64,000 nt of DNA. Origin: Auricularia sp. M13. Its lineage: Eukaryota > Basidiomycota > Agaricomycetes > Auriculariales > Auriculariaceae. Location: the NCBI GenBank assembly GCA_037042915.1, contig CM073197.1, positions 1-64,000 of the forward strand, read 5' to 3'. Under the pieces are notes generated by a model that saw only the letters and a list, made by a program, of their open reading frames with translations, was not told the origin of the DNA and did no database searches. Positions 45,352 through 55,999 of this stretch are shown here, in pieces; the stretch's first letter is position 1; every line of letters begins with the position of its first letter. The position numbers were made by a program, and so were the translations under genes.

Positions 45352-46656
45352 ATGACGTCCCGCGGGCGCGAAAGCACCCCCGCGCCCACCTCGTTCATAT
45401 CGCCCGCCAATACACCCGCGCGCAGAACTGCCACAGCTGGACAGCCTGACGACGGAGCGATTGCTGCTCTGGCGTCGGGTCCTGTCGGGCCCGTCCTGTC
45501 AGCCTGCATGGCACTGCTCAAACAAGTCAAGGCTCTTGAGCCGAGCTTGAAGCAGGTCAAAGGCGCGAAGGAAGAGTTCAACAAAGCGGTGTCACTCGCA
45601 AACTGCGTAGTGACAGCATTGCAGGCTCTGGAGGGTGTGATCACCAAAAAGACCCTTCAGACCGCTTTGGACGCGACCGTCACGAGGGTCCTCGAGGCCT
45701 TTGAGTCGGTCATGTCGGCCACTCCTGCTACGTACGCGCATGCCGCCAAGAACAGCCCGCGACCGCAGGATCTCGACGTTGTCGTCACCCTGCGTGACGA
45801 TGACGTGGCCAAATTCCGCGAGCTCGACCGCGAGTTACTGTACTCACGAGTCGAAGACGCGCTGCACTCAGTCCCAGAACTTGTGCGCGTCACTCCCCAG
45901 CTCGTGCGAATGACCGCGAAGGGCCGTATCCAAGTGCGCGTTCGGACGCTGTCGGACCGTGTCCTCGTCCAACGTCACTCTAGCGCCTGGGTTGAGATCC
46001 TGTCACGCGATGCCTCGCTGCGCGCAACCTCGTACACGGTGGCCGTGAGCTTTGTTCCTACCGCCTTCAACCCGTCACTGCAGGTTGCGGTGCCGCTGCT
46101 GCACTCGTGGAATAAAGATGTTATTCCGCACCCGAACGACATCGTGCACGTCCGATGGCTCAACCCGCGCTCCGTGGCCTCGCCAAACAAGAAGACCTCG
46201 ACTTTGCTCGTCACGTTGAGCGACCCAAGGGCGGCCTCGGACCTCATAGCCCACCAGTGCCGCATCGCGAGCGCCGGCAGCGCGCGCCCAGTCCCCTGCC
46301 CGACGGCGCGTCATATCGAACAACCCACCCAGTGCTACCGGTGCCAGAAGTTTGGGCACACCGCTGCATACTGCCTGAAGCAAGCCTCGCCCTCACCCGA
46401 AGCCTGCGCGCGCTGCGCAGGACCGCACGCCACCAAAGCCTGCCCGTGTACGCTCGCGACGCGCTGCACGGAGACTCCATGCACCCACCAAGCCGCCGCG
46501 AAATGCGCCAACTGCAACGGCCCCCACAAGTCCTCTAGCGGGCTATGCCCGTACAGGAGGGATATCTTCGACAAGCACGCACGTCGACCGGAATTCAGCA
46601 ACCCGTACTTCATTCCCGACTACGAGTACGCCCCGGAAGGGGCTCCGCCGTCCTAA
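45352..46656 (+). CDS. LINE ORF1 protein
   Basis: A 434-aa protein from the ATG at 45352 (context ACCACCATGA). An N-terminal disordered part is followed by a coiled-coil-prone region (LLKQVKALEPSLKQVKGAKE). A nucleic-acid-binding middle segment comes next, then three C-terminal zinc knuckles: CYRCQKFGHTAAYC (about 46333), CARCAGPHATKAC and CANCNGPHKSSSGLC. Such proteins coat the element RNA. The stop is TAA at 46654-46656. The following codons continue open in the same frame into ORF2, so the two proteins are separated by that single stop. Confidence 0.92.
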   Translation: MTSRGRESTPAPTSFISPANTPARRTATAGQPDDGAIAALASGPVGPVLSACMALLKQVKALEPSLKQVKGAKEEFNKAVSLANCVVTALQALEGVITKKTLQTALDATVTRVLEAFESVMSATPATYAHAAKNSPRPQDLDVVVTLRDDDVAKFRELDRELLYSRVEDALHSVPELVRVTPQLVRMTAKGRIQVRVRTLSDRVLVQRHSSAWVEILSRDASLRATSYTVAVSFVPTAFNPSLQVAVPLLHSWNKDVIPHPNDIVHVRWLNPRSVASPNKKTSTLLVTLSDPRAASDLIAHQCRIASAGSARPVPCPTARHIEQPTQCYRCQKFGHTAAYCLKQASPSPEACARCAGPHATKACPCTLATRCTETPCTHQAAAKCANCNGPHKSSSGLCPYRRDIFDKHARRPEFSNPYFIPDYEYAPEGAPPS

Positions 46657-49600
46657 ACGCCCTCACCAACCAGCAAACTACGAGTCTTCAGCCTAAACTG
46701 CCGTAAAGTCCCGGTTATCCTCCATGCCCTTCTCAATTCCGTAGACCCCGCACAGTACGACTTTTTATTCCTTCAAGAACTTCCCGCCGAGGTGGACTCC
46801 ATCCCGAGTTTCACATCCCCCGCACATTGGATCCCCGTCCTGCCCAGCTCAGCGCCCAACCGGGCTCGAGACTCCCACATCCGCAGTATGATTTACATCA
46901 ACAAGAACATTCCAACGGACTCGTACACCCAAATTTTCATCCCCAGTTTAGATCTTACCGGCTTGACCTTTACACCCCCATCCTACTCCATGCACATTTT
47001 CTCGGTTTACAACCCTCCGTCGTCAGATTCAACTATTTCCCTTCTTCACACAATCCTTTCGTCATTACCCACTTCTGATCTCTTCATTGCAGGAGATTTC
47101 AACAAACACGACCCGCTCTGGACTGGCCCGCTACACCCCGAACGAACCGCCCGTTCTGACTGCGCCGCCTTGCTGGCGCTGCTGGCGGACTTCGGCATGC
47201 GCCTCTGCCTACCGCCTGGCACCCCCACATTCTTCTCGGATGCGCACGGGACGTGGTCAACGCTGGACCTCGCCTTCTGCTCAGAGCCGCTAGAGGACTT
47301 GCTCCTTACGTGCGTCACAGAGCCTGGTCATGGCTCGGACCACATGGCGCTCAGAGTGGAGTTCGACATCGACCCTGCTCGCAACCCCCCAGAAAAGCGG
47401 CCGAACTACCGGCTGTGGGACTGGACGGGCTACGACAGGTCGGTAGCCGAAGAGCTGGACCAGCGCCCTGCACCACCGGAGCTGTGCTCGCGGGCGGATA
47501 TAGACACCGAACGCGCACGTCTCGAGGGTGCCATCCTGGCCGCCATGGATCGGCACGCACCAGAGGAGAGGAAGGGTCGCTCGACGTTCTCGAAGAGGTG
47601 GTGGACGGCGGACCTGTCGCGGCTGCGACGCGAAGCTAACCAAGCTCAGCGAGCCGCGCAGAAAAACCCCACTACGGAGAGATGTCAGCGAATGCGGACA
47701 GCACGGAACCGCTACCACAAGGCTATCGAGAAGGCGAAGCGCGAGCATTGGAAGGAGTGGGTCGAGGCCGCGGACGAGAAGTCGGTATGGACCGCTAGCA
47801 AGTACGCTACGAACCCGTCGTCGACCACTAGCTGCCGCATTCCGGAGCTGAAGGACGCGGCGGGCAATGTAGCTACGTCCAATGCGCAGAAATGCGAGAT
47901 GCTGCGGCGTACCTTCTTCCCTGCAGCACCACCCGTTAACCTCGACGATGTCGCCGCTGAGCAATGCGCCGAGCCACTACCGGACGAGGAGCTCAAGGAG
48001 CAGGACATACGCCAGTGCATCCACGATCTGTCGCCGTTTAAGGCTACGGGCGACACGCCCATTCCGAACGTTGCGATCCAGAAAGCGGAGAACGCACTGG
48101 CGGGCCCCTTGACGCGCCTGGCCAATGCATGCCTGCGGCTGCGTTACTTCCCGAGCGCGTGGAAAGTCTTCAGCACTATTACACTGCGCAAACCGGGTAA
48201 GGACAGCTATACAACGCCAAAGGCATACCGTCCGATCGCACTTCAAGAGTGCCTCGGGAAGGTCATTGAGGCTGCTGTTGCACGACGGCTTGCCTTTCTG
48301 GCCGAGGAGCATCAACTGCTTCCCGAGAACCACTTTGGTGGCAGGCCTGGCCGCACCACGACAGACGCGGTGCATGTTCTAGCCCACCGTGTCAAGGATG
48401 CGTGGCGCGCCGGTCGGGTGGCATCGGCACTTCTTCTCGATATCTCACAGGCGTTCCCAACTGTCTGTCATACACGCTTGCTGCACAACCTGCGCAAGAG
48501 ACGAGTGCCGGACAACATTGTCGGCTTCATCGAGTCCTTCCTCTCCCAGCGCAGCACCCGTCTTCGTTTCGCAGACTTTGTGTCAGAGCCGTTCGAAATC
48601 GAGACAGGCATCCCACAAGGGTCACCACTATCGCCCATACTGTACCTGTTCTACTCGGCAGACCTGCTCGAGTTGACAAAACAGTTTGGGCGGGCAGCAT
48701 TCTCCGGCGGCTACATAGACGACACGGTGCTGGTGGTGGTGTCTGACTCGGTGGAGGACAACATCGCGCTCCTCTCAAAGCTGGCACCACTCTGCCTCGA
48801 GTGGTCAGCTCGACACGCATGCCAGTTCGATGTGAATAAGTTCCAACTTATTCACTTCACGAAGAACCAACGGCATGCGGCCTCGCTCAACCTCCCGCTC
48901 GCTGTCCGTGATGTTACCATTGCGCCAAAGGGGGCGGTCAAATATCTGGGCATCATCATAGACAGCAAGTTGAGGTGGAAAGAGCAGGCCGAAGCTGCAC
49001 TTGCGAAGGCGACCACCACAATGCTCGCATGCGGACGACTTTCACGCCCGACCTTTGGTCTCCCGCGTCACTTGATCCGTCGCCTGTATATTGCGGTGGT
49101 GTTGCCGCGCCTCGAGTACGGCCTGTCCGTGTGGTACACGCCCGTTCGCATGCGCCCGAATGGCAAATCAAGAGCCGGCTCTGTGGGCATTGCACGGCAG
49201 TGCGACAGGCTTCAACGCCTGGCCGCGCGCATGATAGCGGGAGGTCTTCGCACGACGTCCACAGACGCGTTGCTTTTCCACGCAGACCTCCTGCCGACGG
49301 TCATTCGCCTGAATAAGACCGTTCACGATGCAGCCGTACGCATTGCAACACTCCCGCCGACGCATCCACTGCAGAAACTCGCCACGCGCGCCGCACGCCA
49401 CGCACCCCGCTTACACCGCTCGCCACTGCATGAGCTCTTCCTGGCCTTTCCACATATCCGAGACATCGAGACCATACATCCTACGATGCAGAGCAAAGAC
49501 ATGCCCGGGGCCTTCACGACGCACATCGCTGGATCGAAAGAAGCTGCTATAAAGGCTGTCGAGCGCTATCTGCAACGCGGTGTGTGCGTCTTCTCGGACG

Positions 49601-50517
49601 GATCTGGCTACGAAGGAGGAGTCGGCGCAGCTGCAGTGCTCCACTCGAGCACCGGCATGCAGGTCCGACGCGTCCATCTTGGTTCGCTCGACTCACATAC
49701 GGTGTACGAGGGCGAGCTAGCGGGTCTGACGCTGGCCGCCGAACTCGCGCAATCCCTCCCGCTGCGCACACGCCGTGTCTATCTCCTGTTAGACAACCAG
49801 CCAGCGGTGCGCGCGGTGCGGAAACGCCGCTGTCGGCCTGGCCAGCTCCTCGTGGACGCGTTCCACAAGGAGATTGCCAAATTGGTGCGTGCGCGACGGA
49901 ACCTGGAGATCCATGTTGCGTGGGTCCCAGGTCATTGCGATGTGCGTGGTAACGAGCTCGCAGACGAACACGCGAAGCTCGCCGCGCAGGGCGAAGACAC
50001 CGACACATCGGTACGAGCCCTGGCCAGTCCACTACCGCGCAGTGCGGCCGCAACACGTGCCATGTACAAGCACGAAGTTGCAGCGCAACGCGCGGGGTGG
50101 TGGTCCGCATCGCCCGCTGCGGCTAAGCTGCGACATGTTGATGCAGGCGCGCCAGATGCACACGTCCGCAAGCTGTACGACGGCCTGCCGCGCCGTGCCG
50201 CTAGCATGCTGACGCAGCTCAGGACGGGACACATTGGTTTGAACGGCTTCCTAGCGCGGATACAGGCCGAGCCGTCACCGCGCTGCTCGACCTGCCATGT
50301 CCCAGAAACGGTCACCCACTTCCTCCTTCATTGTTCACGCTTCAACCACGCTCGTCATCTCCTCCGCACCCGCATCAAACAGCCCTTATCATTATCCGTC
50401 TTATTGAACAGACCCAAACACATTCCCGCTCTCCTCCGCTACATCCGCGACACAGGTCGCTTTCCTGATTACCATGACGACATTTCATCCCTACCGCCTC
50501 TTCCATCCCACCGTTAA
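46657..50517 (+). CDS. LINE ORF2: endonuclease, reverse transcriptase, RNase H
   Basis: The frame is open from the codon after the ORF1 stop to TAA at 50515-50517 (1286 aa). The apurinic-type endonuclease begins at once: LNCRKVPVILHALL, FLFLQELP, IAGDFNKHDPLW (about 47086) and SDHMALRVEF (about 47335). Reverse transcriptase blocks are LLLDISQAFPTV (about 48435), GIPQGSPLSPILY and GGYIDDTVLVVV (about 48705) with the catalytic Asp pair. RNase H blocks are VFSDGSGYEGGVG (about 49590), EGELAGLTLAAELA, LLLDNQPAVRAV and VAWVPGHCDVRGNELADEHA (about 49918). The last is a zinc motif CSTCHVPETVTHFLLHC. No ATG precedes the first endonuclease motif, so the start mechanism is unclear. All key residues I can check are present. 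Confidence 0.93.
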   Translation, partial: TPSPTSKLRVFSLNCRKVPVILHALLNSVDPAQYDFLFLQELPAEVDSIPSFTSPAHWIPVLPSSAPNRARDSHIRSMIYINKNIPTDSYTQIFIPSLDLTGLTFTPPSYSMHIFSVYNPPSSDSTISLLHTILSSLPTSDLFIAGDFNKHDPLWTGPLHPERTARSDCAALLALLADFGMRLCLPPGTPTFFSDAHGTWSTLDLAFCSEPLEDLLLTCVTEPGHGSDHMALRVEFDIDPARNPPEKRPNYRLWDWTGYDRSVAEELDQRPAPPELCSRADIDTERARLEGAILAAMDRHAPEERKGRSTFSKRWWTADLSRLRREANQAQRAAQKNPTTERCQRMRTARNRYHKAIEKAKREHWKEWVEAADEKSVWTASKYATNPSSTTSCRIPELKDAAGNVATSNAQKCEMLRRTFFPAAPPVNLDDVAAEQCAEPLPDEELKEQDIRQCIHDLSPFKATGDTPIPNVAIQKAENALAGPLTRLANACLRLRYFPSAWKVFSTITLRKPGKDSYTTPKAYRPIALQECLGKVIEAAVARRLAFLAEEHQLLPENHFGGRPGRTTTDAVHVLAHRVKDAWRAGRVASALLLDISQAFPTVCHTRLLHNLRKRRVPDNIVGFIESFLSQRSTRLRFADFVSEPFEIETGIPQGSPLSPILYLFYSADLLELTKQFGRAAFSGGYIDDTVLVVVSDSVEDNIALLSKLAPLCLEWSARHACQFDVNKFQLIHFTKNQRHAASLNLPLAVRDVTIAPKGAVKYLGIIIDSKLRWKEQAEAALAKATTTMLACGRLSRPTFGLPRHLIRRLYIAVVLPRLEYGLSVWYTPVRMRPNGKSRAGSVGIARQCDRLQRLAARMIAGGLRTTSTDALLFHADLLPTVIRLNKTVHDAAVRIATLPPTHPLQKLATRAARHAPRLHRSPLHELFLAFPHIRDIETIHPTMQSKDMPGAFTTHIAGSKEAAIKAVERYLQRGVCVFSDGSGYEGGVGAAAVLHSSTGMQVRRVHLGSLDSHTVYEGELAGLTLAAELAQSLPLRTRRVYLLLDNQPAVRAVRKRRCRPGQLLVDAFHKEIAKLVRARRNLEIHVAWVPGHCDVRGNELADEHAKLAAQGEDTDTSVRALASPLPRSAAATRAMYKHEVAAQRAGWWSASPAAAKLRHVDAGAPDAHVRKLYDGLPRRAASMLTQLRTGHIGLNGFLARIQAEPSPRCSTCHVPETVTHFLLHCSRFNHARHLLRTRIKQPLSLSVLLNRPKHIPALLRYIRDTGRFPDYHDDISSLPPLPSHR

Positions 50518-50729
50518 CAAGAGTCTCCTCTCCGCTGTCTCGAGTGTATCCTAAACGCCGCCTACTTGTATGTTCTCGGCCTCTTTCGGGATCTCTCCCC
50601 TGTCTACCCTACGTTTCATGGCATGTACCGCACAGACTCGCACACACCGCACAAAGTACGCCACACATGTAATTGGTCCGACATAAGCCGCTGAAGCGGC
50701 TTCATGGACGTTAATGGAACTCATCATCA

Positions 50730-50743
50730 TCCCCGAGCTCTCA
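50730..50743. repeat. Target-site duplication, 3' copy
   Basis: TCCCCGAGCTCTCA, identical to 45315-45328. It follows the TCATCATCAT end of the LINE. Confidence 0.93.
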
Positions 50744-50845
50744 GACTTTTACCCCTCCCGGTAAAAGTTTGCGAGCTCGCAGAGCAGTCCGAGCGCGACC
50801 TGATTGGCTGAAAACTGGCTTCTTTTGGTGGCTGTGTTCCCCCGT
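50744..50845 (+). repeat. Centre and right arm of the split palindrome
   Basis: It starts with the last bases of the left arm (GACTTTTACCCC), passes a short centre and continues as the complementary arm to about 50845. Without the LINE, the arms would be about 80 nt each with a loop of a few bases, typical of a foldback or MITE-like element. Confidence 0.8.
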
Positions 50846-51400
50846 TTTCACGATGACTCGCCCCACAAGCTTACGGAGCGAGCGCGCACATGCCCTTTGC
50901 AGGACTACGTGCCGCTCCGTGGACGCAGAATGTGCGCGCTCAACTCCGGGTTGGTGATGGCTGGCTCTGCTGGTTGCTAGGCTCCTCATGCATCTGGTAG
51001 GGACTCGGGCGGCCCGGATCGGGTAGGCGACGCGGGAGAGGATGACTGCGCAAGCGCTGTCGCAGTGTTCCTGAACTTCGTTTATTCATACCTCCGTATT
51101 TTAGTCCCATATGTAGTTCCTCCCATCCATCGGTATCCCTGGTACCGCTGTGTCATATAATCGCACAGATGTAATGTTAGTACCATTACATGAAACGCAA
51201 TCTTTGAGAACAGAGAGTCACTTCGAAATGCTGCATCCGCACGCCTGTAGAGCGAGTGGTTTGCCAGTGAAAAGAACAAGGTTTTCATCCGACGATTGGC
51301 GCGCGTCGGACTCGGAGGGTCGACAGCTCGTCCAACTTCGTCCTGAGCTGCGACCACCACCACAACTCTCCCCACACCCTAGTTCTCGCGGGCCTCGGTC
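50846..51400. other. Spacer upstream of the 188-aa regulator
   Basis: AT-richer from 51070 to 51250. No gene is seen. It presumably contains the promoter of the gene at 51401. Confidence 0.4.
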
Positions 51401-52081
51401 ATGAAGAGCTCAGCGAGGAACAAGAGGCGCGCTAGCACCGCGTGCGACAACTGCCGCGAAAAGTCAGTCTGACATGTTCATCACAGTTTCTTGCTTGAGC
51501 AGCTCACGGCTGAGGCGTAGGAAAACGAAGTGCAATGGCGCCAGGGCGCCAAGTACGTGCGATGCGTGCGCAAAGAAGGGTCTTGAGGTACGCCCTATTC
51601 CGGATTGCTGTCTCGAGGACTTAAGGCCTTCCGGCGTTGACAGTGCACATGGACGGGAGTCGACCACCGCACCCCGCGCTTGCGCCAGTGCCAGCTTTGC
51701 GAAGTCTACGCTGCCGACGTTCATCGACTGAGCGCTGAAAATGCTCGACTTGGCGAGGAGAACGCGCAACTGCGCGCGGCGGCAGCTACGGAAAAGAGCG
51801 AGAGGCATTGGCCGCTCAGGTGCGTGATCCTCAATTCTTGTCGCCTCGCTCCCGTCACTGAGAGGTATTCCGCGCAGCTCGTCTATGGCGACTGGACGCA
51901 CAATTCCGCCAGCCTCGGTCAGCCACTGACAGTACAGTCCTTAGCGCCAGCACTCGAGTACAACGGCGATCAAGACGGGTTTCCCTCCATTCCTCACGAA
52001 ATATCCCTACAAACGACACAGCCTTGGTTCACAGGAGAAGCTATGTACGCTACCGAGCCACCGGATGGATGGATGGCGTGA
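51401..52081 (+). CDS. Small Zn2Cys6 protein with coiled coil
   Basis: Three exons (51401-51462, 51521-51587, 51644-52081) sum to 567 nt, an unbroken 188-aa protein. The introns are 58 and 56 nt. The zinc cluster is assembled across both introns: CDNCREKKTKC, then STCDACAKKGLE, then C from the third exon (CTWTG). A heptad segment follows (HRLSAENARLGEENAQLR, dimerisation), then a short tail (FPSIPHEISLQTTQPWFTGE). It binds DNA by family analogy, probably as a dimer, and lacks the fungal_trans domain of full-length regulators. The stop at 52081 is used if the reading is continuous. A related decayed copy at 34250-35120 suggests an alternative longer tail through a further exon. Confidence 0.85.
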
Positions 52082-53760
52082 GGACTTGTTGCTAGAATTT
52101 TGTTGCTTTCTTGCAGTGCTTTCGCGCCGATGAACTCGTTCAGATGTGCTTTCGAATGATTATACCAAGTGAAACTTGTCCCGAGAGTTGCAAGTACAGC
52201 CGTGCGGGCCACGACGACGGTGAGCCCGGCGCTACGAGGACCGGGCGCGCTCGTTGGCGTCAGCGCACACATCTCGGACGCGTCGCCCGCCCCGTTGTGG
52301 GACGGCATGCGCAGTGAGCACGCTGGAACCAGCGATTGAAAACCGCCCAAACTCCTCCACCTCCCGCTCGCACGGGACTGAGCAATGTGAGCCCGCGCGC
52401 AGCGCCGCAGCGATATAGGCAGCCCCTGCTAGGTAGACCGTGCGTCCGCTCGCAATGCAGCTCGCGGACTGAACAACAAGTACGAGCTCTGCGTCGACGC
52501 CGACGCCTACGATCGATCACTGGCTGCAGCCACAAGCAGCGCGGCCGGCTCGGGGCTATCGCCGAGGACGCGCGCCGCTCGTGGCAGATAGCAGACGACT
52601 CTGGGTATCGCGAGCGCTCCGAGCTGCTCGACCTCGTCGTCTGGCGGGTGGACAACAGGACCGCGCAGCCAGTGTGCGTTGATCGCACCCGTGAAGAGCG
52701 AAGAGTCCGGGCGCGCGCCATCCACGTTGAGGGGCCGCTGCTGGTCACATTGACGGCAGAAGAACGGCCAGCACGTCGCCTCTATAAAAATGCTGTTAGT
52801 GAGCCGGCCAGCCGTAGAAACAACTAAGACGAACATGCGCACATGACTGCATGCGTCGTATGCGTCGCGTAAGCCGCCCGCGCGCAAAAGGTCCTCCTGG
52901 GCCGCTCAGACACACTTCGAGCGCGCGAGGACAGCGTCGCGGAGCCCGATAGCCACGGACCAGTCGCGCACGCAGCACAAGACGCGGCCACGGTAGTCAG
53001 ACCTGGCCTTGTGTACCGCGGCGCGATCGAGCGGGTGCGCGCGCGCGTACAGCCTCCCCAGGTGTCGACGTACAGGTGTCGACGTAGTTGCCCTGCCGGG
53101 CCCGAGTTCCACGGGGTCACCACTGCGCATACCGTGTCGTCAATCGTCGAATAGTAGTAAAGATAGCGCACCGATGCTGACTTGCGATGCGGCGACGTGT
53201 GGAGGGTCGCACAAAGCAGCACGACCTCGAGCAGCCTTGCGAACGACCCCAGACGGATCGAGCTCATTTGCTCTGTCGTTGTCCTACACGAAAGCGGGCC
53301 GGTCGATGATGGGCAATCGTATAACGGATTGCGCGCGGCGTAGCAGTCGGGGTAAATGCGGTCCGACCTGAGGCGGAGGTGGATTTGGCAGGGAGGCAGC
53401 CGCCCGGCTCCAGGTCGTGCGCGGTTTCCTGAGGCATCGACACTTCTCGCAGCGTCGAGTCCGCGTATCAGAGCAGCGCCACTGCGTATTGAGCGTCAGT
53501 AAGTCTTGCGCAAGGCGGGCAGGGTGAAAGCAAGGGGCACCCGAGTCGGCACTGGACGCCATTCGATGGGCTTTGACAAGGAGGCAGCCGTCCCGCACCA
53601 GGTCGCGCGTGGTGTTCTGGGACGTCGACACTGCTTGCAGCGTGGAGCCTGAGTGCCAGGGCGGCACCGCTGAGCATTGAACGTCAGTAAGTCTGGCACA
53701 GCGCGGGCAGGATGAAAAGAAGGCGCACCCGAGTCGGCACCGTCCCCCCGCCCGATGCGC
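52082..53760. repeat. Repeat block B, right copy
   Basis: Inverted relative to 32686-34250. It contains a minus-strand coding-like piece at 52507-52887 (RPLNVDGARPDSSLFTGA, then INAHWLRGPVVHPPDDE and PRAARVLGDSPEPAALLVAA). Degraded relatives of that piece occur at about 33830-34090. I recognise no family for it. Part of the block is itself tandemly duplicated (53375-53750). Confidence 0.65.
53375..53750. repeat. Tandem duplication, about 188-bp period
   Basis: GAGGCAGCCG at 53393 and 53581 begin two similar units. Both continue through a CCAGGTCG stretch, GAGCCTGAG/GAGTCCGCG variants and CACCCGAGTCGGCAC. Identity is about 75%. Confidence 0.75.
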
Positions 53761-55999
53761 ACTTGCACGACGCGCGTGCATGGGTCATGCCGAGTCTTTC
53801 AACTGTGCTTTGCGTCGCGCCACGAGCGCGCGAACGACCGTCGACGGATAGAGCTCATTACGACGCCGTAGCCATTCAAGAAGCTGGACAGGGGTTGGGC
53901 CGAGGGTGGGCAGTTGCGCGCGACGCTCACACGGTAGGCCAGTTGAGCCTGGTCTTGTATGTCGCGGCAGCGATCCTGGCAGACACTCTTTCGGCCCGCG
54001 CAAGACACGCAGTGCCTAAAGGCTGCCGTCTTAATGGAGCAGCTGTGGATAGCGTCAGCCCGTTGCCTACAGAGCAAAAACTAAGGTGCGCACAACTCGG
54101 CCCTGATGCAGTACGAGGCCGGCGCAGCTTGCTTGCGCCCGCCACCCATCGAACATCGAACAGAACCGTACAGTAGTGACTTGCGCGGTCCGCGCGAGCG
54201 CTGCGGTGGTGTGCCCGTGCGCGCGGCGCACGATCCGACCACACCAATCGCGTTTCGTAGCGCAAAAGGACGAAGTCGCGACTGGGCTGTGCCGCCGCCC
54301 GCGAGCACGGTCCTTCAGATGTTGCTTTTCTCGTGGTCTGTGACGCGCAGAGCGTTTCGCTACAAAAGACATTGTCGGTCAGCGAGGATAGCAGCGAAAC
54401 GGCGAAAAAGGCGCACCAGACTCGCGGCCAGACGCTGTTTAACGGGCGCTCGCACGGCGGGAGTATGCTGCGCACACTGCGCGCGGGGAAGGCTGCGCCG
54501 CTCACGGACGGATACTGTGCCGTCGTGCGCGGACGGCGGCGCGAGCGGTACCCAGTACGTGGATATTCGAGATCCTCGCCGTCAGCCGTTACAGCCAGTG
54601 AGTTGTCGCGAGAGGTAGTTCAGGCAGACGCGAGTTCCGCAGAACCCGTCGGCGAAGCGGGCAGCGTTCGAAGTGGCGGCGGGAAAGACTGACGGCGTGA
54701 CCAAGGTCGTGTCCAGGGTCGCAAACCTCCACGGTCGTCGGTGTAATCCTTGTGTGGAGCATGAGCGTTTCTCACGGCGTGTGCGTGAGGCATTTGCGTA
54801 CGGAATCTGTGAGCATGAGTGCGTGGCCGCGTTGATGTCGGTGTCGGCGGAGCAAACCGCGCCGGGTTCAGGGCTTATCCAGCACCACCGCGCGGTCGTC
54901 AATGCCAGGAAGCAGTGTCTTTGGGTCCTTTAGGGCAGGATCACAGCTTGTTGAGCAGCAGAAGACGGCATGGAGGCGGGTGGACTGGGCCTCGTGCGCG
55001 GCGTCGGCGAGGTTCTTGTCGAGGTCATCAGCGCTGGATCGTGCACCGGCAGTACGGTCGTCGGGCAGCTACCTGTAGCGAGCATAAAGTCTCCAGTTCG
55101 ACGCGGGAGCGAGGCTTTGGCGGCCCGAACAAGATCCTTGAGCTCGAGCGCGCACCGCCTGCCTTGGATTGTCGCTGCCGAATAAATGCGCGATGTACGG
55201 CGCTAAAAACCGGCGCTGAGTCGCCGTGGGAATAGAATTGTCGAGCGGACAGTGTAGGCGGAGCGCGAACGGCACGCTCACGGTGGATGGTTTAGAGCGG
55301 AAGGCAAGGCGCGCGAGCGGAGTTGATACACGCGACGCTCCTTGGCTCTTGCCGTTCCCAATGACTGGCACCAGCTGCAGTTCGCGCTGCCGCCTCTCCA
55401 AAAGGCTCTGCAATTAGGCAAACTTATTTGTCATTTGGGGCCTGGCCAGCCATTCCGACGTCGACATCAACTTCACGCCGTGCTGCTCTATCCTCGCTCG
55501 CCCGTACCGCCAGAACAGGGTTATGTCTTTCAGTGTGTACAGGCCTATAATAAACTTTAATAGACGCATACTTCTTACGCCCCTGCGCCAGGGATCATAT
55601 CGCTGCGGCATTCTGCCTCGCAATGGCCCCGACGTGCCTGGTCCCGATACTTCGCCGTAGGACACGGCGGGCTTGCTAGCAGGTTTTTCGAGTCTGTCAG
55701 GTGCGTTCTACTGCTTTAACTAGTCAGAATAATGCCGACTTATCTTTTGCGCTCTGCAGGTACAGAAAGCGCAGGCCTCGAATATGCCGAACCCGATGGC
55801 CGCGCTCGCGCAGGCGCGAACTCCTGCTCAAATGCGTATCAACGCGCGTCCCAGTGGGTCCCGCCTCCGCGCTGCAGATGGGCGGCGACGCTCGAATGCG
55901 CGCAATGAGCGAAATGCTCGCCGTCGATCCGGATGGGAGGGCAGGCCGCCGTCGATAGCGCCCGACAATCCACCGGTTCGTGTCCGATCTTCTGAGCTT
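53761..55999. other. Degenerate GC-rich stretch between repeats B and A
   Basis: Overlapping open frames of poor composition fill it. Weakly coding-like pieces include GEVLVEVISAGSCTGSTVVG near 55005-55065, but no gene can be assembled. No counterpart was found on the left side apart from the repeats that flank it. Confidence 0.35.

Larger units (their letters stand above)
45329..50729 (+). mobile_element. LINE (non-LTR retrotransposon), RNase H-bearing, Tad1/I-like
   Basis: A 5.4-kb element bounded by a perfect 14-bp target-site duplication. It has two open frames: ORF1 with zinc knuckles, and ORF2 with endonuclease, reverse transcriptase, RNase H and a C-terminal zinc-binding segment. The 3' end has a small hairpin (AGCCGCTGAAGCGGCT, about 50686-50701) and finishes in short TCA repeats instead of poly(A). 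The domain order fits fungal Tad1-type LINEs. The exact clade needs a tree. Both frames are open and the duplication is perfect, so the insertion is recent. The 5' leader before the first ATG is only 23 nt. Confidence 0.93.

Noticed and set aside
55005-55185. Alcohol-dehydrogenase-like start (GEVLVEVISAGSC)
   Set aside because: Similarity limited to about a dozen residues, with no zinc-ligand or cofactor motifs following.
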